A stretch of DNA of 64,000 nt from Bos javanicus (Eukaryota > Chordata > Mammalia > Artiodactyla > Bovidae): the NCBI RefSeq assembly GCF_032452875.1, contig NC_083876.1, positions 2,852,001-2,916,000 of the forward strand, in the 5' to 3' direction. This document shows positions 35,652-46,209 of the stretch, piece by piece (positions within the stretch are counted from its first letter, which is position 1; the number at the start of each line of letters is the position of its first letter). The translations under genes were made by a program, and so were the position numbers. The notes under the pieces are model-generated. The model saw only the letters and a program-made list of their open reading frames with translations, was not told where the DNA came from and searched no databases.

Positions 35652-35815
35652 CATACACACACACACACACATATATTTATATACACTCATATCTGGAGAA
35701 GGTAATGGCAATCCATTGCAGTTTTCTTGCCTGGGGAATCTCATGGACAGAGGAGCCTGGCAGGCTACAGTCCATGGAATCACAAAGAGTTGGACATGAC
35801 TGAGGGACTAAGGAC
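35652..35815 (+). mobile_element. (CA)n tract and Bov-A SINE unit
   Basis: A (CA) microsatellite at about 35652-35672 and a TA-rich stretch precede a Bov-A unit at 35693-35815 (ggagaaggtaatggcaatcc to ttggacatgactgagggac). A head is absent. Confidence 0.8.
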
Positions 35816-35821
35816 ATACCC

Positions 35822-35915
35822 ATATATATGTATAACTGAATTACTGTATAGTACACATGAAATTAAAATGACTTTGCAAATCAACTATACTCAATAAAAA
35901 TTTAAAAAAAAATAG
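35822..35915 (+). mobile_element. 3' tail of an older L1
   Basis: 'tgtataactgaattactgta', 'aaatcaactatactcaataaaa' and an A-run resemble the end of older artiodactyl L1 families, which differ from the young L1 tail at 58380. Only about 90 bp is present. Confidence 0.6.
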
Positions 35916-36569
35916 TTCAGTATGGCTACAACAAATGTTAAGGGTGGCGAAAAATATTTTAAAGTGCTTAAAATACCATCCTTATAAAACTCAAACTGTC
36001 ATAGAAACTAAGAAACATCAGTTGGCATTGCAAAAAAAATACTGCATATGCATTTGAACTAGTTCTGCTTTAAAATATTGGTGTGGAAATTTGTCATGGT
36101 TCTCACAGAGGATGACAAGGTTTCATTACTTAACATGGAAACCAGTATAACTGATTTACATTGTTCAACTTTCTCTGAAATATGGAGCGAGGTTGTCATC
36201 CACAGTCACCCTATGACTGAGCCACATTTAGTCTGCTGGAAGTAAACTGAAATAAATGGAATATAAATGGCACTCTCCAGAGTGGAATGTATAAATATGT
36301 GGTTTCACTGCATAAGACACTATGAGGGAAGAAGCTATAAGAAAAGTATTTATCATGAAGTTTTGGCAATTTTTCTACTACAATTATTTCATACACTATT
36401 TTTATGTAATTAATAATGCTAAGAAGTGCAAGTTGACAGTAATAGTCAGATATTGAATTATGAATTAGAAGATTTTAGTTTCAATCCAGCTTTTTATAAC
36501 AATTATGTCATTTCAGAAAAGTTTCTGAGTTTAAAATTTAATATTTTTCAATTCTGGTTTCCTTGGTGT
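35916..36569. other. Unassigned AT-rich DNA
   Basis: Nothing recognisable is present. Short frames only. Confidence 0.5.
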
Positions 36570-37050
36570 GTATGCTCAGCCATTAAAAAGAATACATTTG
36601 AATCAGTTCTAATGAGGTGGATGAAACTGGAGCCGATTATATAAAGTGAAGTAAGCCAGAAAGAAAAACACCAATACAGTATACTAACACATATATAAGG
36701 AATTTAGAAAGATGGTAACGATAACCCTGTATGCGAGACAGCAAAAGAGACATAGATGTATAGAACAGTCTTTTGGAATCTGTGGGAGAGGGAGAAGGGG
36801 GATGATTTGGGAGAATGGCATTGAAACATGTATAATATCATATAAGAAAGGAATCGCCAGTCCAGGTTAGTTGTAGGATACAGGAAGCTTGGGGCTGGTG
36901 CACTGGGATGACCCAGAGGGGTGGTATAGGGAGGGAGGTGGGAGGGGGGTTCAGGATTGGGAATACATGTGCACCTGTGGCGGATTCATGTTGATGTTTG
37001 GCAAAACCAATACAATACTGTAAAGTAAAAATAATAATAATAATAATATT
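36570..37050 (+). mobile_element. L1 3' end (ORF2 terminus and 3' UTR)
   Basis: It starts in the ORF2 end (encoding AIKKNTFESVLMRWMKLEPII), then the 3' UTR ('atagaacagtc', 'gggggttcaggattggg', 'cacctgtggcggattcatg') and an A-rich (ATA)n tail. More diverged than the copy at 58080. Confidence 0.88.
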
Positions 37051-37536
37051 TTAAGATGGAGATATTGTGTGATTCTGATTAATTTATATTATAGTAATTT
37101 AGTTAAAGTTTATTTGTTGGTATTTGAAATACGTGTACATCACCTAAGTAAATTAGGCAAGAACATAACATAGTATTTTATAATAAATATTATTTAAATT
37201 TGTTAGTTTAGGCTACATCATTATTTTTTAATAGATTAAATATGGCTTAAGAGGAAAATTCTTAAAGACTCCAACTGTTGCTTTAAATTTTCATAATTTT
37301 ACAAAAGTTTCTATAATGTTATTTAAAATGTACAAACATAAAACCTTGCATGCATATCATAGGCTTACATTTCTTATAGATGATACAATTAATATAGTTG
37401 GTTTTCTGCTAAAGTGAGTAGTCACAAACACAAATTCAAATGAATATATTAAATTTTCTGTATACATTTTCTATAATAATCCAAATGAATATATTAAAAC
37501 TGAGTAAACTTGGTATAAGGTAAGCACAGTGAAGAT
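37051..37536. other. Unassigned AT-rich DNA
   Basis: The phrase 'aatccaaatgaatatattaaa' recurs imperfectly at 37432-37452 and 37478-37498. No gene signal is seen. Confidence 0.5.
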
Positions 37537-37556
37537 TTAGAACATTTCATGCAAAG

Positions 37557-39235
37557 ATGGGTTCAATAAAGGACAGAAATGGTATGGACCTAACAGAAGC
37601 AGAAGATATTAAGAAGAGATGGCAAGAATATATAGAAGAACTATACAAAAAAAAAAAAAAAGATCTTCACGACCCAGATAATCACGATGGTGTGATCACT
37701 GACCTAGAGCCAGACATCCTGGAATGTGAAGTCAAGTGGGCCTTAGAAAGCATCAATACAAACAAAGCTAGTGGAGGTGATGGAATTCCAGTTGAGCTAT
37801 TCCAAATCCTGAAAGATGATGCTGTGAAAGTGCTGCACTCAATATGCCAGCAAATTTGGAAAATTCAACAGTGGCCACAGGACTGGAAAAGGTCAGTTTT
37901 CATTCCAATCCCAAAGAAAGGCAAACTACCATGCTCAAACTACCGCACAATTGCACTCATCTCACACGTTAGTAAAGTAATGCTCAAAATTCTCCAAGCC
38001 AGGCTTCAGCAATACGTGAACCGTGAACTTCCGGATGTTCAAGCTGGTTTTAGAAAAGGAAGTCACCATCTGCAGTGATTTTGGAGCCCAGAAAATTGCC
38101 AACATCCGCTGGATCATGGAAAACACAAGAGAGTTCCAGAAAAACATCTATTTCTGCTTTATTGACTATGCCAAAGCCTTTGACTGTGTGGATCACAATA
38201 AACTGTGGACAATTCTGAAAGAGATGGAAATACCAGACCATCTGATTTGCCTCTTGAGAAATTTGTATACAGGTCAGGAAGCAACAGTTAGAACTGGACA
38301 TGGAACAACAGACTGGTTCCAAATAGGAAAAGGGGTTCGTAAAGGCTGTATATTGTCACCCTGTTTATTTAACTTACATGCAGAGTACATCATGAGAAAC
38401 GCTGGACTAGAAGAAACACAAGCTGGAATCAAGATTGCCAGGAGAAATCTCAATAACCTCAGATATGCAGATGACACCACCCTTATGGCAGAAAGTGAAG
38501 AGGAACTAAAAAGCCTCTTGATGAAAGTGAAAGTGGAGAGTGAAAAAGTTGGCTTAAAGCTCAACATTCAGAAAATGAAGATCATGGCATCCGGTCCCAT
38601 CACTTCATGGGAAATAGATGGGGAAACAGTGGAAGCAGTATCAGACTTTATTTTTTCTGGGCTCCAAAATCACTGCAGATGGTGACTGCAGCCATGAAAT
38701 TAAAAGACGCTTACTCCTTGGAAGGAAAGTTATGACCAACCTAGATAGCATATTCAAAAGCAGAGACATTACTTTGCCAACAAAGGTTCGTCTAGTCAAG
38801 GCTATGGTTTTTCCTGTGGTCATGTATGGATGTGAGAGTTGGACTGTGAAGAAGGCTGAGTGCCAAAGAATTGATACTTTTGAACTGTGGTGTTGGAGAA
38901 GACTCTTGAGAGTCCCTTGGACTGCAAGGAGATCCAACCAGTCCATTCTGAAGGAGATCAACCCTGGGATTTCTTTGGAAGGAATGATGCTAAAGCTGAA
39001 ACTCCAGTACTTTGGCCACCTCATGCAAAGAGTTGACTCATTGGAAAAGACTCTGATGCTGGGAGGGGTTGGGTGCAAGAGGAGAAGGGAACGACAGAGG
39101 ATGAGACGGCTGGATGGCATTACTGACTCGATGGACGTGAGTCTGAGTGAACTCCAGGAGTTGATGATGGACAGGGAGGCCTGGCGTGCTGCGATTCATG
39201 GGGTCGCAAAGAGTCGGACGTGTCTGTGCGACTGA
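37557..39235 (+). pseudogene. BovB ORF2 reverse transcriptase, three frame segments
   Basis: Segment 37557-38078 covers fingers (GGDGIPVELFQILKDDAVK, SNYRTIALISHVSK, VQAGFRKG). Segment 38023-38685 covers the palm (FCFIDYAKAFDCVDHNKLW, KGCILSPCLFN, RYADDTTLMAES). Segment 38618-39235 covers the thumb and C-terminal tail (YGCESWTVKKAECQRIDT). Breaks are at the inverted patch (~38060) and near a T-run at 38650. The catalytic YADD is intact, but the endonuclease is absent. Confidence 0.9.
38061..38095. repeat. 35-nt inverted copy of downstream BovB sequence
   Basis: These 35 nt are the exact reverse complement of 38653-38687 in the same element. They sit where other BovB copies here (for example 8755-8780) have the 'ggcagaggaaccagagatca' block, causing the frame change between the fingers and palm segments. 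Confidence 0.93.
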
Positions 39236-39246
39236 TCTGATCTGAT

Positions 39247-39672
39247 ACTTTTTCAACCTCAATCTGTCTCAAGTACACTCAAACACATTTTCATTATTTA
39301 TACTAGATATAAAATAAAACCCTTAAATACAAAAGACATAATAGAACTATTTAAGCCTGGACTATATGCCTATAGTTTCCATAGAGTCTGAAGATTCCTC
39401 TCTGAGAAAAAAAATAAAAACTGGACTTTGTGATAACTAGTTTTACACTTTGTTCGCTATATTACTATTGGCAGCTAACCAGATACAACTAATGCACAAA
39501 AAATTCTGGCAAAGTCTCTTGTTATGCACACTTATGGAACTACTTGAAATTTCAAAATATAAGTGTGAAAAATACCACTACATTTTGGGATGTCCCATAG
39601 AAGCTAGAATACTATAGTCTTATATAATTATAATTGAATGCAATCTCTTACCAGATTCTTTATATTAGTTTT
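39247..39672. other. Unassigned AT-rich DNA
   Basis: No repeat or gene is recognised up to the target duplication of the Bov-A2 at 39673. Confidence 0.5.
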
Positions 39673-39683
39673 AAGTACCTAAA

Positions 39684-39962
39684 TGGAGAAGGCAATGGCA
39701 CCCCACTCCAGTACTCTTGCCTGGAAAATCCCATGGATGGAGGAGCCTGGTAAGCTGCAGTCCATGGGGTCACAAAGACTCAGACACAATTGAGCAACTT
39801 CACTCTGACTTTTCACTTTCATGCCTTGGAGAAGGAAATGGCAACCCACTCCAGTATTCTTGCCTGGAGAATCCCAGGAATAGGGGAGCTTGGTGGGCTG
39901 CCGTCTATGGGGTTGCACAGGGTAGGACATGACTGAAGCGACTTAGCAGCAGCAGCAGCAGC
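39684..39962 (+). mobile_element. Bov-A2 SINE dimer
   Basis: Two Bov-A units (39684-39815 and about 39835-39945) are joined by the 'cttttcactttcatgcc' linker and end in (AGC)n. A perfect 11-bp duplication, aagtacctaaa, lies at 39673-39683 and 39963-39973. Confidence 0.93.
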
Positions 39963-40019
39963 AAGTACCTAAAAGGAGTGGCATTTGTGCTACTTAGCAA
40001 AGAGAATTGAGAAGTTTCC

Positions 40020-40912
40020 TTTTTTTTCTTTTTCTTTTCTTTTATTTTTTAACTTTACAATATTGTATTGGTTTTGCCATATATCTACATGAATCTGCCA
40101 CAGGTATACACGTGTTCCCCATCCTGAAACCTCCTCCCTCCTCCCTCCCCGTACAATCCCTCTGGGTAATCCCAGTGCACCAGCCCCAAGCATCTAGTAT
40201 CGTGCATCAAACCTGGATTGGTGACTTGTTTCATATATGATATTATACATGTTTCAATGCCATTCTCCCAAATCATCCCACCCTCTCCCTCTCCCACAGA
40301 GTCCAAAAGACTGTTCTATACATCAGTGTGTCTTTTGATATCTCATATACAGGGTTATTGTTACTATCTTTCTAAATTCAATATATATGCGTTAGTATAC
40401 TGTATTGGGGTTTTTCTTTCTGCCTTACTTCACTCTGTATAATAGGCTCAAGTTTCACCCACCTCATTAGAACTGATTCAAATGTATTCTTTTTAATGGC
40501 TGCATAATACTCCATTGTGTATATGTACCACAGCTTTCTTATCCATTCATCTGCTGATGGACATCTAGGTTGCTTCCATGTCCTGGCTATTATAAACAGT
40601 GCTGCGATGAACATTGGGGTACATGTGTCTCTTTCCCTTCTGGTTTCCTCAGTGTGTATGCCCAGCAGTGGGATTGCTGGGTCATAAGGCAGTTTTATTT
40701 CCAGTTTTTTAAGGAATCTCCACATGGTTCTCCATAGTGGCTGTACTAGTTTGCATTCCCATCAACAGTGTAAGAAGGTTCCCTTTTCTCTACACCCTCT
40801 CCAGCATTTATTGCTTATAGACTTTTGGATCACAGCCATTTTGACTGGCATGAAATGGTACCTCATAATGGTTTTGATTTGCATTTATCTGATTATGAGT
40901 GATGTTGAGAAA
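40020..40912 (-). mobile_element. L1 3' part, minus strand
   Basis: A T/C-rich run at the left is the A-tail. Then comes the 3' UTR in reverse ('ccctctgggtaatcccagtgc', 'gtgcatcaaacctgg') and the ORF2 C-terminus. Minus frame 40725-40378 reads PYDPAIPLLGIHTEETRRER and DEWIRKLWYIYTMEYYAA before the stop, so ORF2's end is well preserved. The copy stops within ORF2 at about 40912. Confidence 0.9.
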
Positions 40913-42210
40913 CTTTAGCAGGAAAAATTTTTAAAGGAGTAATATGGTAGCACTGTATACCACATTTGTGTAATTGTATGATGCTGAACAAAGATTTGTG
41001 CTCTTCTTTTTGAAACACTTTTCTGTATGATCATGATAATGACATGTTCATCTAAGATTATGGAGTTTAAATGAGCCAATATTTATAAAATGTTCATAAA
41101 CAATGAACAAAGTCTTCTGTTAAAGACCCATTGTTAATACTGGAGTAGTGTCATACAAATTATTCATTTCCTTAACTAGTAATTATACATGGAATTATGT
41201 ATAAGTATGAGAAATGGGCACAATATACAACATTTGATGAAAAGATAAACCACTGTGTGTAACTAGTTACAGCGAGTTAAGATCCATTTTGGCAAGAGTC
41301 ACAACATGGCAGATTAAGATGGTAAAAAGCACTGAAATATACAATGATCATAAAAAGACTCATGTGACACCATGGAGATTTAGTTCTTCCTGAATTTTCA
41401 AGATTAGTTCATGGTATAGTATAATGTAGACTTTATTTTTCTACATATTTATAAACATGAAGAAAATAAACATTTTATACCAACATTTATTTTATGTGTG
41501 TTGTTAATAGCTGAAATTCCCATAACTTTTAAGACTGACAGTGTGACTGCCTTTAAAAAAAAAAAATTTACAGAAAAACATTTTTGCTATTTTTAATTTT
41601 TTAAATTAATTTCTGCTACATTTTATATACTCAGAATTATATAAATATTATTACCAGGAAAACAGTATAATCCTTTAAAATATCATAATTTAATATTATT
41701 TTATGCAATAATATTACTGTATTGTATTATATTCATAGTGTTCAGAATAGGCACAGCCTATGCACTAGTCAATAACAATGGCAGTAATTTTTATTCATTT
41801 TGCATTAACATTTTGCTATATCCCTTGCCAGAAGGAATACTTCAAAGCATCACCATAATTTTTCTGAAAATGCATCAAATTTGAGTATCTGAATTGTTGG
41901 ATTTGGTTTGATTTTGCTCAAATTATTAGACCTCTTTCTTCATGATTTTCCATTTGTAAAATAGAGGTCAATTCCTCTTTACATATGTGCATATGTGCAT
42001 GTGTATGTGAGAGAGAGAGAGAGAAGGAATAAAAATAATGTGCATGAATTTATTTAAAATAATAATTCATCATATTTTTGTCATTATTAGTAGTATAATA
42101 ATGAATACTAATTTTGATAGTTTTGAAATCTGCCTCAAAAGTAATGTAATCAAAAACTCCCAATATATTTTCAGCTTTAAGTGTTACATATGGGCAACAG
42201 GCAAAGATAA
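40913..42210. other. Unassigned AT-rich DNA
   Basis: About 1.3 kb without recognised repeat or gene. A TG/GA microsatellite lies at about 41984-42024. Confidence 0.5.
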
Positions 42211-42690
42211 CCACTTATTTTTTATTGGAATATAATTGCTTTACAATGTTGCATTAGTTTTTGCTATAAAACACTGTGAATCAGCCATACATATACATAT
42301 ACATATACTCCCTCTTCCTTGAGCCTCTCTCCCCTTCTCCAATCCTATCCCTCTAGGTCATCACAGAGCACTGAGCTGAGCTCCCTGTGCTATACAGTAT
42401 CTTCCCACTAGCCATCTATTTTACACCTGACAGTGTATATATGTCAGTTATTGTCTCAATTCATACCCCATATCTCCACTGCTATGTCCAAAACTCCATT
42501 ATTTACATCTGTGCCTCTATCCTTCCCTGAATATTGGTTCGTTAGTATCATACATGTGTATGTGTGTGTGTGTGTATATATATTTCATTTCAAAATTTAT
42601 TTTTCTTTCTGACATTTCTTTATGTATGAGAGACTCAGGGTCCATCTACATCACTTCAAGTAACTAAATTCCATTCCTTTTTATAAGGTG
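42211..42690 (-). mobile_element. Older artiodactyl L1 3' end, minus strand
   Basis: 'attgctttacaatgttgc', 'gtgaatcagccatacatata', 'ctccctgtgctatacag' and, further on, 'tttctttctgacatttc' and 'ggtccatctacatcac' follow the order of the L1 3' UTR and ORF2 end on the minus strand. A (TG)n(TA)n tract at 42556-42585 interrupts it. It is more diverged than the L1 at 40020. Confidence 0.7.
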
Positions 42691-42719
42691 AACAACCACA
42701 TATTAATTACAAAATTTAT

Positions 42720-42830
42720 TTTTATACAATTTCTTTCAAATTAACTACCAACACACATGAATAGGAAATGTTTAAGTTATGGAAGAATAATTGAAAAAAA
42801 CAAGTGTGCAGTAATGTAGGTACTCTGAAG
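42720..42830 (-). repeat. SINE 3' flank shared with 29701-29810
   Basis: Reverse complement aligns without gaps to 29701-29810 (about 87% identity by eye). Here an 8-bp direct repeat, tactctga (42821-42828 and 43132-43139), brackets the adjoining SINE, suggesting that this flank is original target DNA at this locus. Confidence 0.75.
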
Positions 42831-43131
42831 GTGAAAGTCGTTCAGTTGTGTCCAATCCTTTGTGAATACATGGACTCTACAGTCATGAAGTCCAGGCCAG
42901 AATACTGGAGTGGGTAACCGTTCCATTCTCCAGGAGATCTTCCAAACTCAGGGTTCGAATCCAGGTCTCTCACATTGCAGGCAGAGTCTTTACCAGCTGA
43001 GACACCAGAGATGTGCAATAATACTGGAGTGGGTAGCCTATCCTTTCTCCAGTGTGTATCTTCCAGACACAGGAATTGCACTGGGGTCTCCTGCATTGCA
43101 GGTGGATTCATTACCAGCTGAGCTATCAGGA
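42831..43131 (-). mobile_element. Bov-tA SINE with a second head unit
   Basis: A Bov-tA (42831-43011) on the minus strand is followed by a second, partial unit (about 43021-43130) containing part of the body and another tRNA-like head ('ttaccagctgagctatcagg'). The tactctga direct repeat encloses both, so they may have inserted as one composite. Confidence 0.85.
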
Positions 43132-43279
43132 TACTCTGAGGTCACTTACAAGACATAATGGAAATAAAAGTAAAGTAATTATGTGAGTATTCTTGATAAA
43201 AATTTATGGAAGATTTATAGAATAGCAAACCGCTGCTATTATACAGATTTAATAAGCAGAAACCTCACTTAAAATAATG

Positions 43280-43575
43280 TAAGGAGACAGAAAAGGGAGA
43301 TGTTATGACTAACTAAGATAGCAGAGCCTGACAGGAAGGAGAGAGACTCCTTCTTGTTTCCTGGCAAGAACTCATCTAGAAAGAAATCGTCACATCTAAG
43401 CCAATGAAAAGCCTTGGACTCTTGGTTTGGCTCTCCCAATCCCCCTTTCCTGTCTATGAAAGACTTCTCTTCATTTCTGCTGGCCACCTGTATGGGTCTC
43501 ACCATGCTTGAAGACCCTGAATTGTGATTCTTTGCTGATCATAAATAAACCTTTTTTTTGCTGGAAAAATAATGG
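43280..43575 (+). mobile_element. LTR-like fragment, probably endogenous retroviral
   Basis: The block has a CCAAT-like 'taagccaatg' (43397-43406), a pyrimidine-rich 'ggctctcccaatccccc', and a polyadenylation signal ataaataaacc near 43542. Its look is that of a gammaretrovirus-type ruminant LTR, from memory. Ends are uncertain; a 9-mer aaaataatg occurs at 43271-43279 and 43566-43574. No viral genes are present beside it. Confidence 0.45.
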
Positions 43576-44145
43576 GCAGTCCATTTGTTTCATTTAGCTC
43601 AACATTATAATGGGTTGAAAAAGAAAAACCAAGAATAGCATAAACTTTATAATAATTACATTTTCCTAAAACTTTTCTAACAGGCTTTCCCACTGGAACA
43701 TCTACTTGAATTCCCAATAATAATTTCCTAAATCATTTAAAACTAAATGCATATATAAAGAGATATTTTCCTCAAATAAATAATTATTGACTTTTAAGTT
43801 ATGAGGGCAATTATTTACTAGATTTCATATTAAGTTATAGAAAATGATTGCTTTTTAATTGTATTTAAGAATTTTGAAATTTAGTCTTATAAAAAAACTT
43901 TGTGATTTCTTATCTACACATTAGCTATTCCTTAATGATGGACTCTGTGTTATTTAATGGCATTGTAAAGGGAAGTTATTGAAATCAAAATTATGAAATA
44001 CATACCTTCATGTAGTTATTTGAATTAATGTGGCTGTTTCCTCTGGGGAAAGATCACTTACCAGTCTTCTTCCTTCACGCAGGTTACATGTATGACTGAG
44101 TTACTATTGTTTTACATTCTCAGCTTTATTTCCCATCATGCCATT
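43576..44145. other. Unassigned AT-rich DNA
   Basis: No repeat family or coding signal is recognised. Confidence 0.5.
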
Positions 44146-44373
44146 GGCTTCCCTGGTGTCTCAGATGGTAAAGAATCTGCCTGCCATGTAGAAGACCTCG
44201 GTTGGGAAGATATCCTGGAGAAGGGAGTGGCAATCCATTCCCGTATTTTTGCCTGTAAAATTCTTGTCTGGAAAATTCCATGGATAGAGAAGACTGATGA
44301 GTTACAGTCCATGGGGCCACAAAGAGTTGGACACGAATGAGCAGCTAACACACACACACACACACGCACGCAC
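44146..44373 (+). mobile_element. Bov-tA SINE with CA/CG-A tail
   Basis: Head 'ggcttccctggtgtctcag', body with a small internal duplication (ttcttgtctggaaaattcc), and a (CA)n tail at about 44347-44373. The B-box part is deleted (a jump from 'agacctc' to 'ggttgggaag'). Confidence 0.9.
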
Positions 44374-44429
44374 ATACCTGGTGCTGAGTAAATGCTATGT
44401 TCTAGTCTTAGTCTGGATGAGAGGGTAGG

Positions 44430-44556
44430 TGAAAGTGAAGTCACTCAGTTGTGTCTGACTCTTTGCAACCCCATGGACTGTAGTGTACCAGGCTCCTCCG
44501 TCCATGGGATTTTTCAGGCAAGAGTCCTGGAGTGGGTTGCCATTTCCTTCTCAAGG
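44430..44556 (-). mobile_element. Bov-A SINE unit, minus strand
   Basis: Reads 'tgaaagtgaagtcactcag' to 'gttgccatttccttctc'; no tRNA-like head is attached. Confidence 0.85.
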
Positions 44557-44582
44557 GGACGAGAAGGTACATGTGTGTTAAA

Positions 44583-44760
44583 GACTTCCCAGGTGGCGCT
44601 AGTTGTAAAGAACCCACCTGCCAATGCAGGAGAAATAAAAGATGTGGATTCTATCCCTGGGTCAAGAAGATCCCCGGAGGAGGGCATGGCAAACCACTCC
44701 AATATTCTTGCCTGAAGAATTCCATGGACAGAAGAGTCTAGCTGAGTACAGTCCATAAAA
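44583..44760 (+). mobile_element. Bov-tA SINE
   Basis: Head 'gacttcccaggtggcgctag', B-box-like 'gattctatccc', body ending at 'gagtacagtccataaaagg', with the end of the unit missing. Confidence 0.88.
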
Positions 44761-44790
44761 GGTCCATAGCAAATGGAATTTATAAACATT

Positions 44791-44993
44791 AGAAAAGACC
44801 CTGATGCTGGGAAATATTGAAGGCAGGAGGAGAAGGGCACAGTAGGAGATGAGATGATTGTATAGCATCACAACTCGATGGACATTAGTTTGAGCAAGCT
44901 CTGGGAGTTTTTGATGGACAGCAAAGGCTGGCATGCTGCAGTCCATGGGGTTGCAAAGAGTCAGACACAACTGAGGGACTGAACTGAACTGAT
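44791..44993 (+). mobile_element. BovB 3' end
   Basis: The gaaaagaccctgatgctggg block runs to the pentamer tail (ctgaactgaactga). It lies about 30 bp after the Bov-tA at 44583. Confidence 0.9.
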
Positions 44994-45346
44994 AAATGTT
45001 TCAAAAGTTCAGTGTCTTTCAAAGCTCATAATCTAATATAGATCTCAGTGTTTTTTATCTAAGAATCACTTAATTTTCTGTTTTCCTTTGGTCTAGTTTT
45101 TAACATAATCCTGTTATTCAGTAGTTTCTATCTGTATTATATTGTATTTCTACTGATCAACTAAAGAAATCCTAGAATCACTCTTTTGTTCTGTTGTTTT
45201 TTATTTATGTTTCTATACTTGATTTTTTCTTTTGACATGGAAGATATTCCTTAAAGATTTTTCTTTGCGTGCTTGGATCAAGGAAGAGTAACTCAGGTGT
45301 CATCTCGTATTTTAGGGATTACTTCTAAGGAATATTGACTGCTGGC
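44994..45346. other. Unassigned AT-rich DNA
   Basis: Nothing recognisable is present. Its last bases form the flank shared with 13916-13944. Confidence 0.5.
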
Positions 45347-45375
45347 TCTCTAATACCCTTTGTTAAAAAGAAGCA

Positions 45376-45593
45376 TGTGTATGTGTGCATGCAAAGTTGC
45401 TTCAATCCTGTCAGATTCTTTGGACCATAGCCTGCCAGGACCCTCTGTCCATGATATTCTCCAGGCAACAATACTGGAGTGGGTTGCCTTACCTTCCTTC
45501 AGGGGATCTTCCCAACCCAGGAACTGAAAACTTCCTGCATTGGCAGGCAGGTCTTTACCACTACTACCACCTGGAAGCCCTCCAAAAAGAAGC
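45376..45593 (-). mobile_element. Bov-tA SINE, minus strand, with shared flank
   Basis: A perfect 11-bp duplication, aaaaagaagca, at 45365-45375 and 45594-45604 defines it. The flank 45347-45375, which includes the left duplication, is 28/29 identical to 13916-13944 beside another Bov-tA. That makes this locus the likely source of the shared flank. Confidence 0.92.
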
Positions 45594-45769
45594 AGTTGAA
45601 ATAGCAAAGATATGGGATCAGACATAAAGTGGATTAAAGAAAACTATGTATTAGTTTAAAATTTCCTACAGATAATACCAAAATAAATGTTAAGTGAATT
45701 TTTTAGTACAATGGCTCCATTCTAATATCAAAAATAACCTTATATTCAAAGTCACTATGCATATTTTTA

Positions 45770-46200
45770 AATTCTTATTGAGCTATATAATTCATATAAC
45801 ACTAATGTATAATTTTAAAAATATCTAATTAGGTGTTTTTTGTATATTGAGAGATTTGTGCAACAGTCATTACAAATCTAATTTTAGAACAGTTTGCTAT
45901 CACAACAGAACCTACTAGTATTCATCCCCAGGTTCCCACTTCAGATCTAGGCACTGTGACTAGTTTTCTGTCACCGTAGATTTTGGGATCTTCTGTGTAT
46001 ATTAGATATGAAAACTAACCATATGTGGGTTTTGTGGGTATCAGCAGAAACTTTTCCAAGTTTCCAGGCCTCCTCAGAGTCAGTTTCTGTTGACCATTTT
46101 TCCCTGTTTGTTCTGTTTCCTTGCACATACTATTTTAGTTATTGTTGCTAACTGGATATTACAGATAATACATTGTAGCAAGTGGAAAACTATAGTTAGT
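45770..46200 (-). mobile_element. Ancient mammalian L1 remnant
   Basis: 'gagatttgtgcaacagtcat', 'ctaattttagaacag', 'tgttgaccatttttccctg' and 'aactggatattacagataatac' resemble old L1 antisense segments, the last also similar to 28800-28830. Highly diverged and not readable. Confidence 0.4.
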
Positions 46201-46209
46201 TTGTCCATC

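Larger units (their letters stand above)
37537..39246 (+). mobile_element. BovB LINE with largely readable reverse transcriptase
   Basis: A 5'-truncated copy runs from 'gaacatttcatgcaaagatgg' to a (gatct)n tail. It has few frame breaks and low divergence from the copies at 58672 and 63098, so it is among the younger BovB insertions here. It carries a 35-nt inverted patch at 38061-38095 that replaces about 20 nt of normal sequence. Confidence 0.92.

Noticed and set aside
40913..42210. Possible host exon in the longest repeat-free stretch
   Set aside because: AT-rich, stops in all frames, no splice-site-bounded open frame or recognisable protein motif.
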